Shown here: positions 22,301-33,419 of the stretch, piece by piece
Layout of the letters: every line of letters begins with the position of its first letter
How positions within the stretch are numbered: position 1 is the first letter of the stretch
DNA from: Canna indica
Taxonomy: Eukaryota > Streptophyta > Magnoliopsida > Zingiberales > Cannaceae
Assembly: GCA_034359265.1 (NCBI GenBank)
Contig: CP136891.1
Span: 46,306,001 to 46,370,000 of the forward strand
Direction: 5' to 3'
Length of the DNA stretch: 64,000 bases
The notes under the pieces: generated by a model
The model's database searches: none
What the model was told of the DNA's origin: nothing
What the model saw: only the letters and a program-made list of their open reading frames with translations
Program-made: the position numbers and the translations under genes

Positions 22301-22778
22301 GACATCCACCAAAGAGTAACTTCCGGGCCTTAAGAGCCGAAATCGCCATCAATGGCTCACCCCTTCCCTCACCGAGGAAGGTAAACTGGGGCAATCCGGG
22401 CTTACTGAAGGTCACAGCCTTAGCCCTGCAATCTACTGAGGTGAAATGGTCTGCCAACCAATCCATGTCCAATATCACATCAAGCTCCAACATTGGCATG
22501 AGTGTCAAATCGGCCATCAGCACATGCCCACAAATGATAGCCTCGCAGCCTCGAAAGACTGTCTCTGCCATCACAGAAACACCCGTAGGTGTAGATACCA
22601 CAAGGGGCAAATCATGCACAGAAGATACTCCTGACAACTTAGCAACAAACAAAATTGATACAAAAGAGTGCGTAGCACCCTGATCAAACAACACATATGC
22701 AATGGCAAATGCAACAATAATATTACCTAACACCACTGCCCTGGATGCCGCAGCGCCCTCTTGGTTCATAGCAAACAC
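19315..22778 (-). pseudogene. Gypsy II pol (protease-RT-RNase H-integrase-chromodomain), broken
   Basis: Read from 22778 down. Retropepsin has [10 protein letters not shown] (about 22660-22685), where most relatives have DSG or DTG, then a [15 protein letters not shown] flap region. RT starts with [23 protein letters not shown] and [16 protein letters not shown], has a stop near 21840, and continues with [14 protein letters not shown]. The catalytic motif reads FINDIL (about 21670) rather than FIDDIL, losing one metal-binding Asp. RNase H has VYCDAS, YTDHKSL and [12 protein letters not shown] (21243-20880). Integrase has [25 protein letters not shown] and [14 protein letters not shown] (20511-20004). 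The C-terminal part includes LSPRFIGLFPIL, HPVFHVSML and a chromodomain-like VKVRWEHHSGQEATWEVE (19465-19345), ending at a stop near 19315, before the polypurine tract. Many stops and frameshifts make it inactive. Confidence 0.9.
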
Positions 22779-24411
22779 TCGTGCAGTGGGACTCTCTAAA
22801 CCACCAGCCCACTAGCCTCCTCCTCGAGTCTGACCCCTCTGGGCTACATAACCCACTAACATTGGTGTCTTTCCTCTGGTCTGATCAGGCTGTTGACTGC
22901 CCTTACTAGGGCAATCCTTTTTGTAATGCCTAGTCTGCCCGCAGCTGAAACATTCCTCTGACCGTCCCCAGCAAGCCCCCTAGTGCCTCCTATGACATCG
23001 GTTACACTACTGTGGCCCAGATCTCCACTGCAGACCTCCAGATGATGCTCCCAGTCCTGGACCCTTGGAACTATTATGACCTCTGCCCTGCGGTGGATCT
23101 GCTGCCCTGGGAGTACCCTCAGAATGAGTTGGCCGACCCCCAGAATGCTGGGGCCGAAACTTCTTCTTTTGAGGTCCATCATGCCTGTCTGTTGGTACTA
23201 GTGCCTCATTCCGGAGCGCCTCATCAACGACCCGAGTAAATGAACTCTCCTCCATATAATAGATCAGTCTAGCAATCTACAGCCTCGGTCCCTCAACAAA
23301 CCTCTTGACCCTGGCGGTCTCTGTGGCTATCAAGGTGGGATGGTACTTCGAGAGTCGTGTGAACTCCATCTCATAACCTGACACTAACATGCGACCAGTC
23401 TGACGCAGTAGCTCGAACTCCTTCGCCCGCCTGTACGGAACGCTCATCAAGCTCCAACATTGGCATGAGTGTCAAATCGGCCATCAACACATGCCCACAA
23501 ATGATAGCCTCGCAGCCTCGAAAGACTGTCTCTGCCATCACAGAAACACCCGTAGGTGTAGATACAACAAGGGGCAAATCATGCACAGAAGATACTCCTA
23601 ACAACTTAGCAACAAACAAAATTGATACAAAAGAGTGCGTAGTACCCTGATCAAACAACACATATGCAATGGCAAATGCAACAATAATATTACCTAACAC
23701 CACTGCCCTGGATGCCTCAGCGCCCTCTTGGTTCATAGCAAACACTCGTGCAGTGGGACTCTCTAAACCACCAGCCCACTAGCCTCCTCCCTGAGTCTGA
23801 CCCCTCTGGGCTACATAACCCGCTAACATCGGTGTCTTTCCTCTGGTCTGATCAGGCTGTTGACTGCCCTTACTAGGGCAATCCTTTTTGTAATGCCTAG
23901 TCTGCCCGCAGCTGAAACATTCCTCTGACCGTCCCCAGTAAGCCCCCTAGTGCCTCCTGTGACATCGGTTACACTGCTGTGGCCCAGATCTCCACTGCGG
24001 ACCTCCAGATGATGCTCCCAGTCCTGGACCCTTGGAACTATTATGACCTCCGCCCTACGGTGGATCTGCTGCCCTGGGAGTACCCTCAGAATGAGTTGGC
24101 CGACCCCCAGAATTCTGGGGCCGAAACTTCTTCTTTTGAGGTCCATCATGCCTGTCTGTTGGTACTAGTGCCTCATTCCGGAGCGCCTCATCAACGACCC
24201 GGGTAAACGAACTCTCCTCCATGTAATAGATCAGTCTAGCAATCTGCAGCCTCGGTCCCTCAACAAACCTCTTGACCCTGGCAGTCTCTGTGGCTATCAA
24301 GGTGGGATGGTACTTCGAGAGTCGTGTGAACTCCATCTCATAACCTAACACTAACATGCTACCAGTCTGACGCAGTAGCTCGAACTCCTTCGCCCGCCTG
24401 TCCGGGATGCT
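22478..24411 (-). repeat. 967-bp tandem duplication in Gypsy II gag/protease
   Basis: Bases 22478-23444 and 23445-24411 are two adjacent copies with scattered substitutions. Both carry the gag zinc-knuckle region and the protease N-terminus (DQGATHSF in one, DQGTTHSF in the other). CATC is shared at the junctions (22478, 23445 and 24412), suggesting microhomology. The unit length is not a multiple of three, so the duplication itself breaks the gag-pol frame. Confidence 0.92.
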
Positions 24412-25005
24412 CATCGATGGGTGCTTCTCCACCATTGTAGCTCTAAACTCCTCCCAAGTAGGGGGCAGTGCATCTGCTGCTCGGCGGTCCCTCCAGGTAA
24501 GGAGACAATCCTTAGCTGGTCCTCTCAGTTGTAACCCAATCAGTCAAGCAGTCGTCTCAAAAGAACAACCAAGCTCCCTGCACAGCTCATAGCAATCTCC
24601 TAGGAAACTGGTGACCTCCACCCGTTGATCTATCCTTGTATACTCCGGTGGCCTGAATGCAACAAAATCTACATAAGAAGGTGCTCTAGGGCTCTGATCA
24701 CTAGTGCCACTGGCTGAACACTGCGGGTGCTGCTGGTACTGGCGGTGGCTATTGCCTCAGCTCCTGCTCTCGACGGAATGCCTCTGTCAGCTCAGCCACT
24801 CGGGCTGCAAATGCACAACCAAGGGATCCTGTCCTACCTCCTCTTGCACCTGTAGTGGTCTCCCACGACCCCGGTCCCGGCCTCGGCCTCGGCGCTCAGT
24901 GGAGTTGCTATCACTACCGCTCTTTACGGAGTCAAAGGCCTCTATCGATCTGGAAACACCATAAAAGAAACAATTCATGATTAAGCAATTGAATTCACCC
25001 AACAT
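22856..25005 (-). pseudogene. Gypsy II gag, broken and partly duplicated
   Basis: Capsid/nucleocapsid precursor. A likely N-terminus begins at the ATG at 25003-25005 and contains an Arg/Gly-rich tract (RGRGRDRGRGRP, about 24880). A retrotransposon gag domain follows in 24055-24435 (AKEFELLRQ, EFTRLSKYHP, RVKRFVEGPRLQIARLI), then a Lys/Arg-rich linker. The knuckle CFSCGQTRHYKKDC is readable in each duplicated copy (about 23900-23950 and 22930-22985), but in a frame shifted from the longest open pieces. The short ORFs at 22856-23182 and 23823-24149 are out-of-frame readings of this area. Stops between 24440 and 24780 separate the N-terminus from the capsid part. Confidence 0.8.
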
Positions 25006-25140
25006 TTTGCAAACTTAACCACAAGTCACGCTAAGGTGCACATTTAGCCCATTGATCTCATAGCATATCCCTACCGTATACTGACACGCTAGCAATGTCG
25101 TATATGGTGACAACTTTAGGTCGTAGTCAGATCGAACCAC

Positions 25141-25157
25141 ATGCTTTGATACCACAT
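25141..25157 (-). other. Gypsy II primer binding site
   Basis: Minus-strand ATGTGGTATCAAAGCAT starts right at the end of the 5' LTR and fits the Met-tRNA-type primer sites of chromoviruses. Confidence 0.85.
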
Positions 25158-27944
25158 TGTCACACCCCAAGTCAGGGTCAAGTGACCGGCTAGGGTATAC
25201 ATGCCTATACCCCGCAGCCTAAACCATGCACATGCCAACTCAACAAATAAATATAGCAGAAAAGAAATAACAAGTTTAAATGAAAAGCGAACCAAACAGA
25301 GTTTATTTCAATAGCTCAAATGAAAAGAAAAGTGCGGAAAAAACATTTTACGTTCAACAATTCAAAAGTTCAGATACAATAAAGTATGAAATAAATGACA
25401 TAAGTGACATAAATGATGTAAATGCCCTCAGGGCTACAACTCCAAATCAAACTAATACAAGTGCATGACTACTACCAAAAGACTCGACTACGACCCTAAC
25501 TAGGACTGCTATGAGATCATGCGGCTCCTCTGCCCTCCAGCAATGCCAAGTGCATCCGACCCACCTCACCGGTCAGGCTCTGCAAAACAGAAATCAAATG
25601 GCAACGGGTGAGTTCAATGAACTCAGTGAGTGGTTCTACCAACCCTCACAAAAACAAACATCACGAATAAGATGCATAAGGTAAACCTCCTGACTCAAGC
25701 AGGAAAAAGGTCATAAGGGAGTGACATGCTAACAGGCCATCCGACCACCACTTGCCCGAAGGTAGCCAACACCTGCGCGGTGAAGAATAACAGGCCTAAT
25801 AAGCCTACCATACCCTATGGCATCAGTACATACTAGGATAATCGGGAAGGCCCTCCGAGCTTATTCTAGTAAAAGAAACTCGGGAGCAATCGGGAAGGCC
25901 CTCCGAACTTGATCCACGAGACATGTAGGGACAATCGAGATTCACCCATCCGAGCTTGCCCCCCTCTTTAAGATATCACAGGAGTAATCGGGTAGGCCCT
26001 CCAAACTCACTCCTCTGGGATATCTAAAGAATAATCGGGTAGGCCCTCCGAACTTATTCCTTAAAAATCACCTCGGGGATTATCGGGAAGGCCCTCCGAA
26101 CTTATCCCACAAGGCCAATTCAGAACATTCGGGAAAAGCCCTCCGAACTTGTTCTGCAGGTTGGGAATTAGTCATCCAACCTCCCGGGCCTAGCCCACAA
26201 TCCAGCTCCTCTACGAGCCTCTCCGCCATTCATAAAGATATGACGCATAATGACCTAAGTCAAATCCTTCCCACGGTGTCTTAGGAGTGTCCTCATTAGG
26301 ATGCGTCTCAACACTCCAAACCTGATCCCTATCTCCAAACCCGTGTGGTTTTTATTTCATGCATACTTTATAAGTTGGTTCATAACTGATTATCCTCACA
26401 CTTAATTCAATTTTAATTATGCAATTAAAATTTAGATCACCAAGATTAGGGTTTTGTTTTAGCTTAATGTTCTGGCCCGAACTGATGTGTCTAACCCGAA
26501 TCTAGTCTCCAAAGCGTGTCCTATGTTTTCAAACTATATTTTTTGATCGAAATGATAGGTTACACAACTATATTCACAGAAATACACACACCATGGCAAA
26601 CAATCTAAAATCAATACAGATTCATCATCTCACCATACAATTCCAGCAACATACAATTTTCAGCATAGTATGAAATTAAATCCAAAAATTATCAGAAATT
26701 AACTCCTAAATTATCGTTAGGACAGAATACTAATCTCTAGATTTATTTCACAGAACTCATGCTTTATTTTAATCAAAATTAAAAAGAATCTACCATGCTT
26801 TAATCAAGAAACAATATCAAGATTAAAAATCCTCCGTCTCAAGAATCCCCATGGCATAAATTACAAGATCTTGATCCTAGTCATGATTTCTACCCAAAAA
26901 TCATAGGTTTAATCCTAAGCATGCAATCCACATATCAAGAACTCAAATTAGGTGAAAAGATCAAGATTTTCATGTCAAGGGAACAAGAAGGCCCATTCGG
27001 GCTTTTCATCGAACACCTTGAGGGCGACCCCGGTTTCCCCCTTGGCCGAGCACCCCTAGGTTTACCCTAGGGCTGCCAAGTCCCAAAGGGGAGAGATTAG
27101 GGTCTCCTCAAGCACAAACTCCAAGAAAACACGACAAGAACTCGAAGAACAATTCAAGAACGAAACATAAACACCAAGCCGCCAAGAACGGCTTCAAGAA
27201 TTCGAATAAAACCTCAAAGAGAGAGGGTAAATCACTCACCTTAATTTGGAAAGACGATTAGAAGTGATCCCGGATGATGTCCCTCGAATTCGGCTTCAAT
27301 AGGTGCCAGCTCAACTCAAGAAGGGGAAGAGAGGGGGGGCGGCAGTTCACCTCAAGCCGCAAGCACGAGGAGAAAGGGAGGGAGGAAGGGAGAGGGGCTG
27401 GCTTTAGTTGGCTCCTCTCGGCCCGGCTCCATAGGTGAAGAAGAAGGAGAGGGTGGCTGGCTCAGGTGGCTTGGCTGGCTTGGTGGCTCCAAGTAGAAAA
27501 AAGGAAGGGGGCTGGCTTAGGCAGCTTGGCTCCTCCTCTCAAAAATCTTGTGTGGCTCCAAATAGGGAGCCACAAGCCAGGGGGAGGGGTTTTATACTCA
27601 CTCCTCAACCCTAACCCTCCTACCTCTTTATCAGACCCGCATCCGCCTAAAGCCAAATCCAAACCCACTAACCCGATTAGACTTAATTAAACTTATTCTA
27701 ATCATAAGCAATTAATTAAGCACACACCCACATAAACATAATTAAACAATTATGCACACACAACATCAAATTAAATAATTTTAACTACTCAAGCCTAAAA
27801 TCATAAATTTCATATCCTACTTACCCGAGCTCGCAAGCTCGCACCGGACCATGAGTCGACTTGACTCGACCTCGAACTAGTCTGCTAGGCTGGCAAACAC
27901 AAACATAAGAGGAAAGAATAAAATTAAATATCTAGGATATTACA
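25158..27944 (-). repeat. Gypsy II 5' LTR (2787 bp)
   Basis: Plus-strand ends are TGTCACACCCC and GGATATTACA. It pairs with 16603-19279 and has the same inner parts: TATAAAAC (minus, 27589-27596), predicted intron donor (AAATTAAG|GTGAGTGATT, first base 27240) and acceptor (TTTTGCAG|AGCCTGAC, last base 25580), and the hairpin array at 25832-26160. In unit 1 the stem ACTAGGATAA pairs with TTATTCTAGT, so one G-C has become a G-U that still pairs. Confidence 0.9.
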
Positions 27945-27949
27945 GTAAG

Positions 27950-27999
27950 GCATTCTCAAAGGGTTGATAAGCGAGTCCTCGTTTGTATTCAAAGGGAAA
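27950..27999 (+). repeat. composite LTR-1, right remnant
   Basis: GCATTCTCAAAGGGTTGA.. matches LTR-2 from about 31534, directly after the gypsy target duplication GTAAG. It stops at GGGAAA (27999), where gag sequence begins. Compared with LTR-2 and internal B, bases equivalent to 31586-32416 (about 830 bp, covering the rest of the LTR, the primer site and the gag N-terminus) are missing. Both parents share AAA at the junction. Confidence 0.8.
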
Positions 28000-29110
28000 G
28001 GTGGTTGCTTTCATGGAGGCCAAGAATCTTGGCACCAAAAAGATCACCGAACTCATTGGATCCATCATGACCCATGAGATCCATATGAAGGCAAAAAAGG
28101 AGGAAGATGCCCCCAAAGGCAAGAATATTGCCTTAAAACCATCATTTGCTGATAGGACCTCATCATCATCATCATCATCATCATCATCGGAGAATGAAGG
28201 ATCCGAGTACCATGAAGATATGATTCATCTTGGACGGATGTTGATGGAGCTAATGGGAAAGCCTCTCAAGAAGAGGAAGGGCAAAAATAAAATCATGTGC
28301 TTCCAATGCAACAAGCCCGGACAGTTGGAGAGTGATTGTCCTAAGACGAAGCTCACCTCCTCATCATCTTCAAAGAAATATAAAAGAAGAATGATGAAGA
28401 ATAAAGCACTAATGACTACTTGGGATGTAAGCGAGTCATCACCACCTTTAAGTGGGGAAGAAAGCTCAAGGGAGAATGCAAACCTTTGTTTCAAGACGAA
28501 GGATAATGAGGTACCCACTATTACTATAGGTGGTAATACTTTTACATAAGTATAATTAGAAAATGAAATTGAGCATATGTATGAAGAATTTAGTAGAGTT
28601 AGAAAAAGATTCAAGGAACCTAAAAAGGAAAACAAAATGCTACAACAAGAAAATGATGATCTTTTGCTTTCTTGTAATGAGTCAATAATGAAGATTGAAC
28701 TTCTAGAAAACCATACAAAATCCTTAGAAAATAAAAATATAGATCTACAAAATTTGAATGACTCATTGAAAATGGAAAATGCCTCATTATGCATATAAAT
28801 TGAAAAATTGAATGTTGGCATGTTATCATTAAAATATGAGTTACTTTCATTAAATGAGAAAATAAAAATTATGTATGCCCATGCCTCTTATGCAAAATTA
28901 TCTAAAGTATCTTCCCATGCTAATCCACACATTCATGGCAATCATCATGCTTCTATTTAATTTGAAGGCCATTCTTCTTGTCGTGGCATGTATGGACATA
29001 TGGTTAGGGATTGTGTATTAAAAAGGAACCACAATGCTAAATCACTTTGGGTTCCAAAATCTTCTAACCCCCAAGGATCCAAAGAAATTTGGGTACGAAA
29101 GTCATCATGA
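28000..29110 (+). pseudogene. composite gag A, 5'-deleted
   Basis: Gag remnant of internal A. It opens inside the UBN2 domain (VVAFMEAKNLGTKKITELIGS), then has a Ser run encoded by a TCA microsatellite (about 28153-28190) and a zinc knuckle in which His is replaced by Gln (CFQCNKPGQLESDC). A Leu/Asn-rich coiled coil follows (28577-28798), with stops at about 28547 and 28796. A damaged second knuckle (SSCRGMYGHMVRDC, first Cys lost) and WVPK near 29050 precede the stop at 29108-29110. The initiator region is deleted. Confidence 0.85.
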
Positions 29111-30610
29111 ATAAATGTAGGGGGAGACACTACACTTAAATGAAGACGTATTGATGGCTTGAAGTTGCTTGGAAAGTAAAGAAAGAGGAATTAAAATTGT
29201 TGCAACTTCTTGACTAATGTGATCGGTATCAACTCCTAACTCTACTCTTGCTTGCATCACTATTGGAGTTTGATAATTAGTGTATATGCTTTATTTAGTA
29301 CTCACTTGATACTTGATTGTTCATGTGTTCACCTTTGATTAACATCCTTGTGACATCAAGATTTTGGATTTCAATTTTTCATTTTATTTTCGGTCTCCTC
29401 GGAGACCATTTGTGACCTATATTGGGTCTATGCAACCTTTGGTTTTAAAACCTTGGCTAATTATGACCGTATTGGTTTTCAACCTTAGGAAGGGTTTGAG
29501 ATCTTGATTGTAAAATGCTTTTCACTTCTTGAGATCTCTTTGATTCAGTTTGATTTCAATTTTGGTTGTATATTGAAAAATGAATCCCCATTAGTTAGCA
29601 AAACTTGACTTTTGAGAAATAAACTTGATTTTCCTTCGCTATCTAGTTTATGAACTTGCTAAGTAAGAAAATGTCTATTTTGTCTTTTATGTTTCAATTA
29701 CTTGCAAGTTAAGCATTGATTAGGATGCAAATGTTGTTAGAGAACACATGCTAAATACCTGAAAATTCTATGGGGTAGTAGTTTCACATTTGCACCATAT
29801 AGTATGATACCTCATAAAGCATGTAGAAACTCTTGCACCTTGCTCATGATAAAATAGTTGATTGTGTCTATATGAAAATTCATGAGCATTTAAGAAAATG
29901 ACTTGTAGACAATTTCTTGATGTACCAGGTTAATTCTTGATCAAAATTGTGCCAAGTCATTTGAGTAATCTATGGGACTGTTTCTAGTAACTCAAACTTT
30001 GCATGATTAGAATGATCATATCTTAATCATATACAAGTTTGATCAAAATTAGAAATGATTATGAAAAATATGTATTTTTCAATAAAACGTGAAATTTGAA
30101 ATCTCAGCGATTTATCAAAAAATTCAGAAAATTAATTTTTGAAATTTTTTTGTTTATGCACTTTGCTTGAAAAATCTAGTTTTTGCTGCAAAAGATGAAA
30201 AAAGTTTCATTGAGAATTTGATTTTACATGATTTTGGATACACCTTTATCAAAAATTGGAAACTTAGTCTTTATTGAGTAAATGCATTTTGGATATCCCA
30301 TAATCGATTATGTATAACCCTCTTGACCTATCTTGAAACTTGTATTTATTATTTCAAAGCATCCTTGATAACATGTATGCTTAAATCTTATCATTGTGGA
30401 ATTTAAGGGAAGTCTAGAAATGCTTAACTTAGGCCCTTTATGATTGATGTCAAAAGGGGGAGAAGAATCTAGACATAGACATGCATATAGTTAGGGGGAG
30501 TTTATTCTAGATATACTTGTTGATAAGGGGAGCATTATACATTCACTTGGTGAATATCTTTGCTTGTTGATATATTTCTTAATGCATTTATTGAGAAGTT
30601 TGTCATCCTC
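29111..30610 (+). other. composite internal A noncoding region
   Basis: About 1.5 kb with no credible ORF between gag and the polypurine tract. AT-rich, with phrases that recur in the Copia-1 noncoding region on the opposite strand. No integrase, RT or RNase H remnant is seen, so this element was probably gag-only. Several GGGGGAG motifs (about 30457, 30495 and 30614) precede the LTR. Confidence 0.6.
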
Positions 30611-30624
30611 AAAAAGGGGGAGAT
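30611..30624 (+). other. composite polypurine tract
   Basis: AAAAAGGGGGAGAT immediately before TGTTGG of LTR-2, the Sirevirus-type polypurine tract. Confidence 0.88.
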
Positions 30625-30944
30625 TGTTGGCCTATGGTTTTCAACCTTGGTCATCATCTTGATTTTGATGATAAAAAACTTATTCTAATGAGTTTATCAA
30701 GTGTTTGATCTCAGGTTGAAATTACAATATGCGCGTGAAGTTCGTTCGGAGAAAAACAAGAATCGACAAAAATGGCTCCGTCATAGATCGAGTAGAAAAT
30801 CTAGAGTTAGAAATAGAATTCAAGTAATATGTCTCTAGATATATATCCCAAGCCTAATTGTAATATTATCCAAGTCAAGACTTGGTAATGGAACCCGGAA
30901 GCGAAGCGTGCAAGAAGAAAACTCGAAGAAAAGTCGCAGCCCAA

Positions 30945-31110
30945 GTTCGGTCGACCGGTCAGTCGACCAAATGAAGCCAAAAATTGATAGTAGGCAATTC
31001 GGTCAACCGAATGTGGTGAACAATTTGTAGTGTCCAATTCGGTCAACTAGTCGGTCGATCGAAGTGCGCCCAAAAGAGGAAGATTGCCGGGGTCGATCGA
31101 CGATCGATCG
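30945..31110 (+). promoter_or_regulatory. palindromic cluster in composite LTR-2
   Basis: GGTCGACCGGTCAGTCGACC, GGTCGATCGAAG and GGTCGATCGACGATCGATCG repeats upstream of TATAAATA. It is a shared module of all copia LTRs here. Confidence 0.55.
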
Positions 31111-31176
31111 GCAAGCGACCGAGCATCCCCAACAGGCAAAAAAATACCCGTTGGGTGGAGCTGCCAAGTGAGGGGT

Positions 31177-31184
31177 TATAAATA
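31177..31184 (+). promoter_or_regulatory. composite LTR-2 TATA box
   Basis: TATAAATA in the context GAGGGGT..CCCCTCACC, conserved among the copia LTRs. In LTR-3 the same segment is deleted. Confidence 0.7.
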
Positions 31185-31851
31185 CCCCTCACCAGCCTTC
31201 CAAGAGGTCCTTAACCATTCATTGAAGATCTCCTAGAGTGTTCTTGCGCCTTCCCAAGTGGATTTCATCACCCAAGCTTCGACGATCGTTCATCTTCTCG
31301 AAGCATTATTTTTGCCTCATCTCCGGCTTCACTTCGAGCTCTACATCTTGACGAGTTGGAGACTTTGGAGGCTTTGCAAGGGAGGTCACTTGTGTAGTTT
31401 AATTCTTAGCTCCTTTGTTGTTATTTTTCTAGTTATTAAACTAGGTTTCCATTGTTAGCTTGCTACATGTCCTAGGTTAAACACCTTAGGGTTTCCTTTG
31501 TAGAATTGTGTTTTGCTTAGGTGAATAAGTGTGAGGCATTCTGAAAGGGTTGAGAAGCGAGTCCTCGGTTGTATTCAAAGGGAAACACATTATCTATAAA
31601 GGAGTTGGTTAGAAATCCTTGGTGGGGAGCCAAGGTAGTGGAGTGGGCGGTGTTGGCCGAACCACTATAATCTCTTGCGTTTGCATTGCCTTGTTTCAAT
31701 GCTTATAATTGCTTTTCATATTTGCTAATGAATATCATTTAGTTGCACTTAGTTTCGATTGAAGTTTGAATTGATTTTAAAAAATTGAATTGAAGTTAAA
31801 ATTAACCAAACACTGTTCAACCCCCCTTCTAGTGTGGGTATTCACTCAACA

Positions 31852-31870
31852 ATCGGTATCATAGCAAGGT
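31852..31870 (+). other. primer binding site of internal B
   Basis: ATCGGTATCATAGCAAGG follows the LTR-2 end. It is the Met-tRNA-type site with substitutions (CGG for TGG, ATAG for AGAG). Confidence 0.8.
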
Positions 31871-31904
31871 TGTAGTAATAGATTTAACCATCTAACCTAC
31901 ACTT

Positions 31905-33419
31905 ATGGAATCTAGTATCACACTAGGTCAAGGGTTTTCAACTCATGCACCACCTCTTTTTGATGGAAACAATTATCCCTATTGGAAAACTAGGATGAGT
32001 ATTTTCTTGCAATCCCTAGGATTAGATGCTTGGAGAACTATTCATGTTAATTATGAGCTACCCTCCAAGAGCATGGATGATTGGTCTCGAGAAGAGATCA
32101 AATTGTTTAATTCAAATACCAAAGCAACGAATGCATTACATTGTGATTTATCTATAAATGAGTTCAATAGAATATCATGTTGTAAATCTGCTTTTGATAT
32201 TTTGCATGTTTTAGAAACTACCCACGAGGTAACTTCCCAAGTTAAAGTGTCCAAAATAAATTTGCTTATGCATGACTATGAACTCTTTAAAATGCATACT
32301 CATGAGAACATAGATCAAATGTATTGTCAATGCTTTAACTAACCTTGGAAGAGACATACAAGAGGAAGAAAAATGAGGAAGCTTCTTCGATCATTTCCCA
32401 AAGCATGGGAGCCAAAGGTGGTTGCTATCATGGAGGCCAAGAATCTTGGCACCATGAAGATCACCAAACTCATTGGATCTCTCATTACCCATGAGATCCA
32501 TATGAAGGCAAAAAAGGAGGAAGATGCCCCAAAGGCAAGAATATTGCCTTAAAAGAATCATTTGGTGATAGGACATTATCATCATCATCATCATCATCTT
32601 CATCGGAAAAAGAAGGATCTGAGTACCACAAAGATATGATTCATCTTGGACGGATCTTGATGGAGCTAATGGGAAATCCTCTCAAGAAGAGGAAGGGAAA
32701 AAATAGAATCATGTGCTTCCAATGCAACAAGCCCGGAAACGTGGAAAGCGATTGTCCTAAGACCAAGCTCACCTCCTCAGCATCCTAAATGAAAGATAAA
32801 AGAAGAAGGATGAAGAAGAAAGCACTAATGGCTACTTGGGATGTAAGCGAGTCTTCACCACCTTCAAGTGGGGAAGAAAGCTCAAGGGAGAATGCAAACG
32901 TTTGTTTCATGCCGAAGGATAATGAGGTACTCACTATTACTATAGGTGGTAATATCTTTACACAAGTAGAATTAGAAAATGAAATTGATCATATGTATGA
33001 AGAATTTAGTAGTGTTAGAAAAAGATTCAATGAACTTAAAAAGGAAAACAAAATGCTAGAACAAGAAAATGATGATCTTTTGCTTTCTTGTAATGATTCA
33101 AGAATGAAGGTTGAACTTCTAGAAAAGGATAAAAATTCCTTAGAAAAGAAAAATATAGATCTACAAAATTTGAATGATTCATTGAAAATAGAAAATGCCT
33201 CATTAAGCTTACAAATTGAAAATTTGAATGTTGGCATGTTATCATTTAAATATGAGTTACTTTCATTAAAGGAGAAAATAAAAAATGTGTATGCCCATGC
33301 CTCTTATGCAAAATTCTCTAAAGTATCTTCCCATGCTCATCCACAAATTCATGTCCATCATCTTGTATTTGTTAAATTTGAAGGTCGTTGTTTTTGTTGT
33401 GGCATGTATGGACATATGG
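31905..33419 (+). pseudogene. composite gag B, 3'-deleted
   Basis: Gag of internal B, with its normal start at the ATG at 31905, followed by PPLFDGNNYPYWKTRM, the typical UBN2 gag opening. A frameshift near 32335 and stops lead into a middle part with EAKNLGTMKITKLIGS and a zinc knuckle with His replaced by Asn (CFQCNKPGNVESDC, about 32713-32755). The coiled-coil piece 32789-33419 is open and ends at the second knuckle (CFCCGMYGHM). There the sequence jumps at 33419/33420 into the middle of an LTR. TGG is shared between both parents at the break. Confidence 0.86.

Larger units (their letters stand above)
16603..27944 (-). mobile_element. Gypsy family II element, two LTRs, 11.3 kb
   Basis: A structurally complete but mutated Ty3/gypsy chromovirus. 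On minus: 5' LTR 25158-27944, Met-tRNA-type primer site, gag, protease, RT, RNase H, integrase, chromodomain-like tail, polypurine tract, 3' LTR 16603-19279. Flanking duplications are GTGAG (16598-16602) and GTAAG (27945-27949), one substitution apart. Domain order, chromodomain-like C-terminus and long LTRs fit the Tekay/Del type, an assignment made from general knowledge. The internal part has a 967-bp tandem duplication. The two LTRs differ by several substitutions and an extra ~85-110 bp block (about 27295-27385) in the right LTR, so the insertion is not recent. Confidence 0.92.
30625..31851 (+). repeat. composite LTR-2, complete (1227 bp)
   Basis: Starts TGTTGGCC and ends CACTCAACA. It has a polypurine tract upstream and a primer site downstream, so it serves as 3' LTR and 5' LTR at once. 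U3 has the palindromic cluster (30945-31110) and a TATA box (TATAAATA, 31177-31184). Short ORFs at 30807-31046 and 31258-31458 lie within it and are not genes. Confidence 0.92.

Noticed and set aside
31852..31870. tRNA-like string next to LTRs
   Set aside because: This is a primer binding site complementary to a tRNA end and not a tRNA gene. No complete tRNA cloverleaf was found in the window.
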